Source: Glaciecola sp047250385
GTDB taxonomy: Bacteria; Pseudomonadota; Gammaproteobacteria; Enterobacterales; Alteromonadaceae
DNA length: 64,000 nt
Assembly: GCF_047250385.1 (NCBI RefSeq)
Contig: NZ_JBLBVM010000047.1
Location: 62,001-126,000 of the forward strand
Reading direction: 5' to 3'
Below are positions 16,092-24,547 of this stretch, piece by piece (position 1 is the first letter of the stretch; each line of letters begins with the position of its first letter). The translations under genes and the position numbers were made by a program. The notes below the pieces were generated by a model, which saw only the letters and a list, made by a program, of their open reading frames with translations, ran no database searches and was not told the origin of the DNA.

Positions 16092-17555
16092 TTATAAACT
16101 AGTTACTTGAACCGGCTCTTTTACTCTAAAGACTGCGAAGCCAGCAATGATCATTGCAACACCAGATACCATAATGATGTTCACCGCCTCATTGTCGAAA
16201 GCATATTTGAGAATAAAACCAGCAGTAAGACCACAAACGATTTGCGGCATGGCGATAGTAAAGTTAAATATCCCCATATAAACGCCCGTTTTATTCGCAG
16301 GCAGTGAGCCCGCTAGCATCGCATAAGGCATCGCCAATATAGCCGCCCAAGCAATACCAATGCCGATCATAGGTAAGACCAAATTCACAGCCCCTACCGG
16401 CACAGTTACTTCAGTAATAAACAAATTGACTGTTGTTGGCGTTAAATCTTGGAAGAATAAGAAACTAATATAACTTATCCCACCAAGAAACAATGAACCT
16501 GCGTACACAACTTTTCGGCCAATTTTGTCTGCTAATTTAGCTAAAACTACGGAAAATATCGCAGCGAACAATGAATAAGCAGCAAACAGAATTCCGACCC
16601 AATCACCGGCCGCTCCTTTCGCCGCTATAACCGAAGCAGGTACATCGACAGAACTTAAATATTCTGGATCGAACCATTTAACCTCAACGCCCCAAATGTG
16701 TTGGGTAATTGCAGGTGTTGTATAAACCCACATAATAAACAAGGCAAACCAAGAGAAAAACTGCACGACAGCAAGTTGTTTCATTGTGTCAGGCATGGTT
16801 TTCATTAAGCCCCAAAACTCCGTAAGTTTCTGACCAAGACTTTTTACTTCCTTAAGTTCTTGCGCTGCCTTTTCAGCATCTAAACCTTTATATGCGTAGT
16901 AGTCTTTGGGAGTATATTCTTTCGTTCTGAAAACCGTCCAAAGCACGCTTCCTAACAATACTGTGGCACCAATGTAGAACGCCCAAACAACTGAAGGAGC
17001 AACATTACCAGCTTTAGCCGTGTTTTCTAAACCTACAACATTAGTTAAGACGAAAGGCAATATTGAGCCAATGACGGCTCCTACATTAATGAGTAGCGAC
17101 TGAATTGAATATCCTGAATTACGTTGTTCTGGCGGCACCATGTCAGACACTAGACTTCTGAAGGGTTGAAAGCAGACATTAAAAGATGCATCCATAAGCG
17201 CGAGCATCAATACACCAAAAATCATCGGTGCAATCAAAGCAACAACTAACGATGCATTAGGCATCAAAAACATCCCAATTGCTGCGGCAATAGCACCAGC
17301 TAGGATGAATGGTCTGCGTCGCCCTAATCTATTCCAAGTTCTATCAGAGGCGGCACCGACGATAGGCTGAACAAGCAAGCCCATGATCGGAGCAACTAAC
17401 CAAAAAAATGAAAGAGAATGCAGGTCCGCACCTAAATCTGAAAGAATTCGACTAGCATTAGCATTTTGTAAAGCAAAACCAAACTGGACGCCTAAAAAAC
17501 CAAAACTAACCGTCCAAAGCTGCCAAAAACTCAATCGAGGTTGCTGTTTTTGCAT
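16092..17555 (-). CDS. MFS sugar transporter, SLC45-like (probable maltose/maltodextrin carrier)
   Basis: This 487-aa inner-membrane protein has about 12 hydrophobic segments and the SLC45-type MFS signature. FGFALQNANASRILSDLG is followed by GLLVQPIVGAASDRTWNRLGRRRPF, a loop 2-3 motif of sugar:proton symporters. A second cytoplasmic motif, LAKLADKIGRKVVY, starts the second half. Related carriers in alphaproteobacteria and Alteromonadales maltose loci import maltose or malto-oligosaccharides. It is divergent from the halogenase-like gene, and the shared gap holds a LacI-type operator at 17692-17705. Substrate is inferred from the neighbouring GH13, GH31 and pullulanase genes. Confidence 0.85.
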   Translation of the reverse strand: MQKQQPRLSFWQLWTVSFGFLGVQFGFALQNANASRILSDLGADLHSLSFFWLVAPIMGLLVQPIVGAASDRTWNRLGRRRPFILAGAIAAAIGMFLMPNASLVVALIAPMIFGVLMLALMDASFNVCFQPFRSLVSDMVPPEQRNSGYSIQSLLINVGAVIGSILPFVLTNVVGLENTAKAGNVAPSVVWAFYIGATVLLGSVLWTVFRTKEYTPKDYYAYKGLDAEKAAQELKEVKSLGQKLTEFWGLMKTMPDTMKQLAVVQFFSWFALFIMWVYTTPAITQHIWGVEVKWFDPEYLSSVDVPASVIAAKGAAGDWVGILFAAYSLFAAIFSVVLAKLADKIGRKVVYAGSLFLGGISYISFLFFQDLTPTTVNLFITEVTVPVGAVNLVLPMIGIGIAWAAILAMPYAMLAGSLPANKTGVYMGIFNFTIAMPQIVCGLTAGFILKYAFDNEAVNIIMVSGVAMIIAGFAVFRVKEPVQVTSL

Positions 17556-17691
17556 AAATTACTCTTATTGTTGTTATTATTAAAACCCTCTTCATGCAAA
17601 ACAAAACCACATGAACATTCACAAGGGATGTAAATCATATGTAAACTTATCATTGAAGTTTAACGTTATCATAATTAAATGACTATCCATA

Positions 17692-17705
17692 TGCATACGT
17701 ATTCA
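17692..17705. promoter_or_regulatory. LacI-type operator (copy 1)
   Basis: The 14-bp TGCATACGTATTCA is a near-perfect palindrome centred on CG. It lies in the divergent region between the MFS transporter (starts 17555) and the halogenase-like gene (starts 17800). It is identical to the copy at 39777-39790 and nearly so to 26534-26547. Confidence 0.75.
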
Positions 17706-17799
17706 GACCATGTTTTTAATGGATCCGTAAAAACAGTGCATGTATTCATTGTTAATATTTGGTAAATTTTACACTTGATAAACGAAAGTGATAAACACG

Positions 17800-19323
17800 A
17801 TGAAAAAACTGCTGATTTTAGGCGGTGGCACTGCTGGCTGGATGGCTGCAAATCTACTCAATCATCATTTGGGAGGCAAAAATCCGCAGCAGCAAAAGCA
17901 TGAAGCTTGGCAAATAACCTTAGTTGAGTCGCCTCAAATTGGTATTATTGGGGTTGGTGAAGGCTCTACCCCACAATTGAAGAAATTTTTCGATCTCTTA
18001 GGTATCACTGAGTCGGAGTGGATGCCCGCCTGCCATGCTTCGTATAAAAACGGCATTAGTTTTTTAGATTGGAGCGAAAACGCGCAAAACAATCGTTATT
18101 TCCATCCTTTCCCTTCTCCTTTCGACCGCCAAACAGCTGCAGCTTTTTTATATCACTGCCAAATGCGTTCAAGGGGTATGGATGTAGCAGTTAATCCTGA
18201 TAATTTTTTCTTAACTGCAAAACTGGCTGATTTAAAATTGAGCCCGAAACCATTCGATGGAAAACCACAGCTACCATTAAATTATGCCTATCATTTTGAT
18301 TCTGGAAAACTAGGTGAATTTTTAGGTAAGCACGCTGTAGCAAATGGCGTTGTTCACATCAGCGGTACAATGAAATCAGTGAATCAACGCAAAGATCTCA
18401 GCATACAATCGATTGAGTTGGAATCTGGTGAACGTCATGAAGCAGACATTTTTATCGATGCTACTGGCTTTAATTCCTTACTATTGCAAGGCGCTTTAAA
18501 CGTTCCCTTCGAGGACTTTTCTTGTAATTTATTTAATAACAGAGCCGTTGCTATTCCCTCTGCACGACAAGATAAAATTGGATCAGAAACAAAAGCCACA
18601 GCTTTAAGTGCGGGTTGGTCATGGCAAATTCCACTGACAAACCGAACTGGTAATGGCTATGTTTTCAGCGACAGATATATCACACCAGAAAAGGCTGAGG
18701 ATGAGTTACGGCTGCAACTAAAAAACAATAACGACACATACAAAAATGAAGCAAAGCATTTAAAAATGAAAGTGGGTCAAGTACAACAACACTGGTTTAA
18801 GAATGTAGTTACTGTAGGACTTTCTCAAGGTTTTATTGAGCCATTAGAAGCAACCGCGCTGCACCTTGTGCAAGAGACCATTCAAAAATTAGTTGCTAGT
18901 TTACAAGCACCCAATTTCGCGAGTAATGAAGAGGAAGTGAAACGAACATTTAACGATGATATTCGACAGCGCTTTGAGGGAGTCAGAGATTACATAGTGT
19001 GTCATTACAAGATGAACTCACGAACTGATTCTGATTATTGGATCGACAACCGAGAAAACACGAATATTTCACCGAAACTCAGTGAGGTCATAGATGTTTG
19101 GCATTCTAAGAAAGATATCTCAGAGGTGCTAACAAAGAACAACATGACCCAATACTACCCTGTGATTTCATGGTATTGCTTGCTAGCAGGCTACGGTGCA
19201 TTTGCCCCAGTAAGCTCTGCGAACAAACTGCCAGCTAGCCAAATGAAACAATTGGAACAGTACATTATGCGAAACACGAAAAACTTTGCCCCGCATAATG
19301 TAAGTCTAGGATTAGAAGTCTAA
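17800..19323 (+). CDS. Tryptophan-halogenase-family flavoprotein of a PUL
   Basis: This 507-aa protein has the flavin-dependent halogenase fold. The FAD motif GGGTAGWMAA is at residues 8-17, followed by GVGEGSTPQL (51-60) and the family Lys at K83 in ASYKNGISF, equivalent by position to the catalytic Lys of tryptophan 7-halogenase. The WxWxIP motif (GWSWQIP) and GFIEPLEATALHL are also present. Such proteins are common beside TonB receptors in alpha-glucan loci of marine bacteria, where the true substrate is unknown; free tryptophan should not be assumed. ATG 17800 is chosen over an in-frame GTG at 17788 because it begins directly at the Rossmann strand. Its last 12 bases overlap the convergent GH31 gene. 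Confidence 0.88.
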   Translation: MKKLLILGGGTAGWMAANLLNHHLGGKNPQQQKHEAWQITLVESPQIGIIGVGEGSTPQLKKFFDLLGITESEWMPACHASYKNGISFLDWSENAQNNRYFHPFPSPFDRQTAAAFLYHCQMRSRGMDVAVNPDNFFLTAKLADLKLSPKPFDGKPQLPLNYAYHFDSGKLGEFLGKHAVANGVVHISGTMKSVNQRKDLSIQSIELESGERHEADIFIDATGFNSLLLQGALNVPFEDFSCNLFNNRAVAIPSARQDKIGSETKATALSAGWSWQIPLTNRTGNGYVFSDRYITPEKAEDELRLQLKNNNDTYKNEAKHLKMKVGQVQQHWFKNVVTVGLSQGFIEPLEATALHLVQETIQKLVASLQAPNFASNEEEVKRTFNDDIRQRFEGVRDYIVCHYKMNSRTDSDYWIDNRENTNISPKLSEVIDVWHSKKDISEVLTKNNMTQYYPVISWYCLLAGYGAFAPVSSANKLPASQMKQLEQYIMRNTKNFAPHNVSLGLEV

Positions 19324-21927
19324 AACCAGGTTTAACTTGGACTCTAATCTTTCTTTTACTCTTAGTTGTTGTGTAGAAGGGTTGTAATATGCTCCCTTTT
19401 TAGTGCGACTGAAAGCCTTGGCCGTTAGCAATGTAAGTTGCTCGCCATTCACCATTAAATTGGTAGGTTGTTCAGCAACACCATGTACAACAAAGTTTAT
19501 CGTTCTGATTTTTGGAGAACCTTTATAGGCTCCCTGAACCCTTGTCGATAGCTCAAGTTGCTGTTTGTCCTTAGTAGTGTTTGTTTCAGCGTTAAATACT
19601 AATGTTTGATAACTTTCCGAAGAAATGGAATCAGCACTTTTACCATCATCATCGTACATTTTATACGACGCTTTCGGGACGGATGCATCATGATAATAAT
19701 GCACATTTAAATAAGAGTTGTCATACTCGCCTGTGTTTTGCATATTCTTAGCCATCGGTACGAATGCGCCAGCTTTAACTAATACAGGCATCTGATCAAT
19801 AGGGGCTGGAACGCTAACCGTTTTATCAGTATCAGACTTATTCACATATTTAAGGTCATTCCAGTAACTAAACCAAACGCCTTTTGGCAATGTTAAAGAA
19901 ACTGTTTCAACGCCAGGATCAGTGATTGGTTGAACTAAAAATGCATCGCCCCAAAAATAACTTAGCGCGTTATCGATATTCGAACTGGCTGTATCAAAAA
20001 ACGTCGGTCGCATCATCGGTGTACCAAACAATGAATTCTCAAAAGATAAAGAATAGTTGTATGGCAGCATACGATATCTTAATTTCACAAATTCACGAGT
20101 AATATCCTTCGTTTTTTGATCATGAAAAACGGGCTCGGGGGCTATGTTATCTTGCGCATGTGGACGGTATACAGGTTGGAATACGCCATACTGCATCCAA
20201 CGAATATATAGCTCGGGGTCGAATACTTCCCCGCCTGCAAAGCCACCTAAATCAGAATGTGTATATGCTAATCCAAACATACTCATTTGCAGTGCAAGTT
20301 CAACTTGAGGCTTTAAACCACCCCACTCACGACTCACATCGCCAGTCCAAGGGATCATGCCGTAGCGTTGACTGCCAAGAAAGCCAGAGCGCATCATGAT
20401 AAATGGACGCTCGTTTGGTGTTAATTTAGCTTGTCGCTCAAAAACCATTTGTGCCCATTTATGACCATAGGCATTATGAATTTCATCACCCGTAATCATA
20501 TTCCCTTCAAAACGATGCAAACTATCACTTGGGTGCACTTCAGGCTCGCCTAAATCACCCCACCAACCTGCAACGCCTTGCTCATCAAGTCCTTCATAGA
20601 AACGCCAAAACCAATCTTGAGATGCAGTATCAAAAACATCGACTAAGCCTGTGTTGCCAAAATAGAAATCAAAGCGTTTAGGGCCACCACCAATATTACG
20701 AGCTAAGGCATCATTTTTTACTGCAGAGTCCCATTGAGTTGACGTAGATAGTATAAACGGTTCGGTGATAAGAATCGTTTTCACACCCTTCTTTTTCAAC
20801 TGCTTGATCATTTTTTCGGGTTCAGGGAATGCGTTTTTATCCCATTCCAAATTACCCATATGGCCCTTAATGTCAGGCCCAAACCAATAAAGATCTAACA
20901 CAATTGCGTCAACAGGAAAGTCTTCAGATATAAATTTATCAATAGTATCGAGAGTCTGTTTTTGTGTTTTATAACCGAATCGAGAAGCATAGTTGCCTAA
21001 GGCCCAACGAGGAGGTAAGGGTTGTTTTCCAGTTACATCAACGAAATTAGACACTAAATCAGCATAAGTTGAACCTGAACTAATGATATAAGATGTACGA
21101 CCTGCTTTTGCTTCAAACTGTAATACGTCTTTTTGTGTGTGCCCGATATCAAGAAAACCAGAAGCACTATTATCAAAACCAATAGCGTATAGCTTAGTCG
21201 ACATTACTGCTGGCAAACTATAGTACATTTGCGAAGATTCAGTTGTATAACCATAGTGGGCTCGGTTATACAGTGGCATGCGATGACCACGACGATCCAT
21301 GCCTAAGACACGCTGACCACCGCCCATAATCTTTTCATCGTCTTGTAAGGCAAAGCGAAAACCACGAATTGTTTCGAAATTAAATAATCCGGCTTCTTCA
21401 GCGACGAGCAGCTCTCCATCTCGATAGTAGCTAATTGAAAACGGTGAGATATTCAATTTTGCAGTCAAATTTGCGACAGAAAATTCAAGATAACCGGCGA
21501 ATGCCTCCAACTTTGTTTCTATCTCCGTTCTTTCCTTAACACCATCAGCAAGCGCAAATGAAGGCAATTGTTTGAGGCCGTCTGGCTCATAAAAAACTTC
21601 AAAGGACGCGTCATTTAGTGCCGTTATGCTCAGCATTCCTGTGCTAAGTTTAATTTCTAGCTTATTCTTCAGCTTTTGGACTTCTTGTAAGGTAACAATC
21701 TTGTCTTGAATTGTGTCGTTGCTATCAGTGTGACCGGTAACTTTGAGTTTACTTGGCACCGTCTGGCGATTGTCAGAGCTTTGATTATCACTGCTTTGAT
21801 TAGCCGCGCTTTGATTCGCCGAACGTTGACTAAACGCGCTCGGTTCAAATGCAAAACTAGTATTCGTGCTAACAATAAATAAGAAACTCAATGCTATTGA
21901 AGTCAAGTGCATAATACGACGACTCAT
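19312..21927 (-). CDS. Alpha-glucosidase, glycoside hydrolase family 31
   Basis: This 871-aa enzyme has a Sec signal peptide (about residues 1-26) and a low-complexity Ser/Asn/Gln repeat (about 33-55). The GH31 N-terminal beta domain and TIM barrel follow. The nucleophile is D458 in GWWGDLGEPE, and the likely acid/base is D530 in GMIPWTGDVSREW. It should remove glucose, or a related alpha-linked sugar, from oligosaccharide ends in the periplasm. The form GDLGEPE, rather than the WxDMNE of classical alpha-glucosidases, leaves linkage preference open. It is the last gene of the operon that starts with the carbamoyltransferase. Its ATG overlaps the GH13 stop as ATGA, so translation is probably coupled. 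Confidence 0.9.
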   Translation of the reverse strand: MSRRIMHLTSIALSFLFIVSTNTSFAFEPSAFSQRSANQSAANQSSDNQSSDNRQTVPSKLKVTGHTDSNDTIQDKIVTLQEVQKLKNKLEIKLSTGMLSITALNDASFEVFYEPDGLKQLPSFALADGVKERTEIETKLEAFAGYLEFSVANLTAKLNISPFSISYYRDGELLVAEEAGLFNFETIRGFRFALQDDEKIMGGGQRVLGMDRRGHRMPLYNRAHYGYTTESSQMYYSLPAVMSTKLYAIGFDNSASGFLDIGHTQKDVLQFEAKAGRTSYIISSGSTYADLVSNFVDVTGKQPLPPRWALGNYASRFGYKTQKQTLDTIDKFISEDFPVDAIVLDLYWFGPDIKGHMGNLEWDKNAFPEPEKMIKQLKKKGVKTILITEPFILSTSTQWDSAVKNDALARNIGGGPKRFDFYFGNTGLVDVFDTASQDWFWRFYEGLDEQGVAGWWGDLGEPEVHPSDSLHRFEGNMITGDEIHNAYGHKWAQMVFERQAKLTPNERPFIMMRSGFLGSQRYGMIPWTGDVSREWGGLKPQVELALQMSMFGLAYTHSDLGGFAGGEVFDPELYIRWMQYGVFQPVYRPHAQDNIAPEPVFHDQKTKDITREFVKLRYRMLPYNYSLSFENSLFGTPMMRPTFFDTASSNIDNALSYFWGDAFLVQPITDPGVETVSLTLPKGVWFSYWNDLKYVNKSDTDKTVSVPAPIDQMPVLVKAGAFVPMAKNMQNTGEYDNSYLNVHYYHDASVPKASYKMYDDDGKSADSISSESYQTLVFNAETNTTKDKQQLELSTRVQGAYKGSPKIRTINFVVHGVAEQPTNLMVNGEQLTLLTAKAFSRTKKGAYYNPSTQQLRVKERLESKLNLVLDF
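21768..21842 (-). repeat. 15-bp in-frame repeat in the GH31 gene, 5 units
   Basis: Five imperfect 15-bp units (gattgtcagagcttt, gattatcactgcttt, gattagccgcgcttt and two more divergent ones) encode pentapeptides of the type S-x-N-Q-S just after the signal peptide. Unit length divisible by three keeps the frame when copy number changes. Confidence 0.8.
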
Positions 21928-23939
21928 TTAGCTTGCTCCTTCAAGGAAATTTCTAACACTGCTGACTCCAAGCCTTTCAGTTGAATACTCACAAAAGCAT
22001 CTGAGCGTTTTCTAGCTACTTGTAAGTTGTAAACAAAGCCATTTAACAAATCAGTTGCTTGATAGCTTCCTTCACTAAGTTGCCATTCTGAAAGCAAAGA
22101 TATGGGGAGGTTTACAGTCAAATTGGCTTGTGTCTCGTCACTAAAATTACTGACCACAATAAGCGCTTTATCTTCATTCCATCTAACGAAAGAAAATTGC
22201 GACTCTGAATAAGAATTTGTCTCAGACATTTCTGCGTTTTTCACGTTAAATGAATGCAAACTTTGGTACTTTCCAAGCATGGTTGGGTGGTTTGCAGAAA
22301 TTTGCATTAAGCGTTCATAGAAAGCTCGCAATCGCTTTTCCGACTCTGTAGATTGCCCGCCGTCAAATTCACCATTATTCATAAAACGCTGATGAGCTGG
22401 CACACCGGCATAGTCAAAAATAGTGGTACGGCTTGGATCGCCAAAACCTGTTTCCTCAGAACCATCCTCCCCCACGTCTTGAGCAAAATACAACATGCTT
22501 GGTGACTTGCTGATCAAGGAAGATACCACCATCGCTGGCTTACCTTTCTCTGCCTTGCCTGCAAAGCCGGGGCTTGCGATCCGTTGTTCGTCATGATTCT
22601 CAAGGAAGTGCAGCATGTGAAGCTCAATATCGGCTAAACCTATTTGAATATCTTCTAGTGCTTGTGCAGGACCTTTACCTTGCATCAATAACTTCAACGA
22701 ATCATAAAACTCGACTTTGTCATACAAATAATCCATTTTGCCAAACTTCAAGTAGTCTCTATACAGATCTGGGTTATATACTTCAGCCAATAAAAAGGCG
22801 TTTGGATTTTTGTTTTTGATGGATGAATTTAAGTATGACCAAAACTCTACTGGTACCATTTCGGCCATATCGTAACGAAAGCCATCGACCCCTTTATCAA
22901 GCCAATAATGAACAATCTGCTCAAACTTAATCCACGAATCTGGTACAGATTTGTCCTGCCAAAATGCAGCATGTTCGCTAAGTGACTTGTTTGCGTACTC
23001 TTTCGGCAATCTATCAAAATCATAAGTACCGTCAGGCTTTACGCCATAATTCACTTTCACCGTTTCATACCAATCATGGAAACTTGGCTGAGCCGCACGC
23101 GCTCCATTGCCAGTCCATTTAGCGGGTGTTTCATCAAATTTACCATCAGATAAAGGGTGTGCTTCACCGCCTAAAGGCTGATAAGCGTTTTCACTCTCTG
23201 GCACTTGAAAAGACTTTCCTACTACATAGTAAAAGTTATTGTCTCTCGCATACTCAAGTTCCGTGTTATCTGCTTCACCAAAATCTTTAACGCCCAAAGG
23301 TTTACTTAAAGATTCATAATCTCGTGCAACATGGTTGGGCACGATATCTATAATGACTTTCAAACCTTGATCGTGTGTGCGTTTAATTAGTGCTTCAAAC
23401 TCAGCTAAGCGATTCTCAGGATCATCAGCTAAGTCAGGATTAACGTTGTAATAGTCTTTTACAGCGTAAGGCGAGCCCGCGCGCCCTTTCACTACATCTG
23501 GATCATCCATTGAGATACCATATTCGGTGTAATCTCTAATCACAGCATGGTGCGGCACTCCTGTATACCAAACATAGGAAGCACCAAGTGCTTTTATGCT
23601 TCTAAGCGCTGGAACATCAAAGTCACTAAATTTTCCAACACCATTTTCTTCTAAAGTACCCCACGCTTTGTTGGTCGAATTTTTGTTTCCATATAAACGT
23701 GTGAAAACTTGATATACCACAGGTTTACCTTCACCTTGTGCAGCATGAGGGTGTTTTTCAAGCGTTGTAAGATGAGAATTTCCCATAGGCTTCGCTCCAC
23801 TGGTATCCGAGGAATTCGATTGCTCCGACTGCGAACACGCACCGAGCGCGAAGATGGAACATGCTATCGCCAGCATGCTGAGTTTTATTCGCTTTTTTGC
23901 TGTAATCTCGTTGCTTAAAACTGTTTTGAACATTGGCAT
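21924..23939 (-). CDS. Alpha-amylase family (GH13) lipoprotein
   Basis: This 671-aa protein has a lipoprotein signal with lipobox LGAC and Cys35, then a GH13 catalytic barrel. Conserved regions are readable: IIDIVPNHV (region I), GFRYDMAEMV with nucleophile D357 (II), LLAEVYNP with acid/base E386 (III), and FLENHDEQRIAS with D450 (IV). It should cleave alpha-1,4-glucans in the periplasm or at the outer membrane. The start at ATG 23939 (MPMFK) is chosen because GGAG lies seven bases upstream and it gives a clean lipoprotein signal; the longer open frame has no good start. It follows the DUF5989 gene by 10 bp and overlaps the GH31 start by 4 bp. Confidence 0.9.
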   Translation of the reverse strand: MPMFKTVLSNEITAKKRIKLSMLAIACSIFALGACSQSEQSNSSDTSGAKPMGNSHLTTLEKHPHAAQGEGKPVVYQVFTRLYGNKNSTNKAWGTLEENGVGKFSDFDVPALRSIKALGASYVWYTGVPHHAVIRDYTEYGISMDDPDVVKGRAGSPYAVKDYYNVNPDLADDPENRLAEFEALIKRTHDQGLKVIIDIVPNHVARDYESLSKPLGVKDFGEADNTELEYARDNNFYYVVGKSFQVPESENAYQPLGGEAHPLSDGKFDETPAKWTGNGARAAQPSFHDWYETVKVNYGVKPDGTYDFDRLPKEYANKSLSEHAAFWQDKSVPDSWIKFEQIVHYWLDKGVDGFRYDMAEMVPVEFWSYLNSSIKNKNPNAFLLAEVYNPDLYRDYLKFGKMDYLYDKVEFYDSLKLLMQGKGPAQALEDIQIGLADIELHMLHFLENHDEQRIASPGFAGKAEKGKPAMVVSSLISKSPSMLYFAQDVGEDGSEETGFGDPSRTTIFDYAGVPAHQRFMNNGEFDGGQSTESEKRLRAFYERLMQISANHPTMLGKYQSLHSFNVKNAEMSETNSYSESQFSFVRWNEDKALIVVSNFSDETQANLTVNLPISLLSEWQLSEGSYQATDLLNGFVYNLQVARKRSDAFVSIQLKGLESAVLEISLKEQAK

Positions 23940-23949
23940 TCCCGTGCTC

Positions 23950-24102
23950 CTAGAATAATGTATAAATAAATGTGGCAAGTGAAGATTGTTGCGTCGCCAC
24001 GACAAGGCCGCCCAACAAAGCAAGGATAACAATGATAGGTAATAGCCATAGCTTTTTGCGAACTCTTAAAAAAGCCCACAAATCCTGTAAAAACTCACTC
24101 AT
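23950..24102 (-). CDS. Small membrane protein, DUF5989 / SxtK-like
   Basis: This 50-codon gene encodes a protein starting MSEFLQDLWAFLRVRKKLWL. One hydrophobic segment (about residues 19-36) and an ATFIYTLF end follow. The pattern of a short amphipathic lead, FLRVRKKLWLLP, a single membrane span and a terminal IYTLF is typical of the DUF5989 family. These small proteins are habitually encoded after a carbamoyltransferase and an SxtJ-type protein. The start codon lies one base after the SxtJ-like stop, and its stop is 10 bp before the GH13 start, so it is a true operon member. Its function is unknown; a role as membrane partner of the carbamoyltransferase is inference. Confidence 0.85.
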   Translation of the reverse strand: MSEFLQDLWAFLRVRKKLWLLPIIVILALLGGLVVATQQSSLATFIYTLF

Positions 24103-24103
24103 A

Positions 24104-24547
24104 TTAAAAAGGCTCCTCTAAGCGTTTCTTATCTTTTCTATCGTCGTTATGGTCTTGTATGACCCAAGTACTACTCTCTTTCAGTTGTTTTTTATATTGC
24201 AGTTTTCCTAGTAGTTTCATTACCAGCCCTATAGGAGTAATAACAATATAGAAAACCAAAGCTAGAATAATGCGTGTATTCAACCAACCCAATATTGAAG
24301 CGATGATCATCCATAGATAATACGGATTATAAATACCTCTAGGATATACAAAGTACAGTACCATCAAAGTGCTCGAAATCACGAGAGGCCAATACGGCAT
24401 TGGTTTATTGAATATCCAAGGCAGCACCAACATAAATACAAGCGGAAGGAAGATTGCCATACTAATAGCAAATGAGCGCATCGCTTTTGTATCGTGGCTG
24501 CTTGCTGTAGGTAACATCAATTTTCGTATGCTATTGAGCATCAACAT
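24104..24547 (-). CDS. SxtJ-family membrane protein
   Basis: This 147-aa protein has three or four hydrophobic segments (about residues 25-45, 52-68, 75-92 and 92-115) and a charged C-terminal tail (QDHNDDRKDKKRLEEPF). It lies between a NodU/SxtI-type carbamoyltransferase and a DUF5989 protein, where SxtJ-family proteins are normally found. IASILGWLNTRIILALVFY is followed by LVMKLLGK-like residues, consistent with that family. The start overlaps the carbamoyltransferase stop by one base (TAATG). Function is unknown. It probably anchors or assists the carbamoyltransferase at the inner membrane. An alternative start at the next in-frame ATG shortens it by two residues. Confidence 0.78.
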   Translation of the reverse strand: MLMLNSIRKLMLPTASSHDTKAMRSFAISMAIFLPLVFMLVLPWIFNKPMPYWPLVISSTLMVLYFVYPRGIYNPYYLWMIIASILGWLNTRIILALVFYIVITPIGLVMKLLGKLQYKKQLKESSTWVIQDHNDDRKDKKRLEEPF

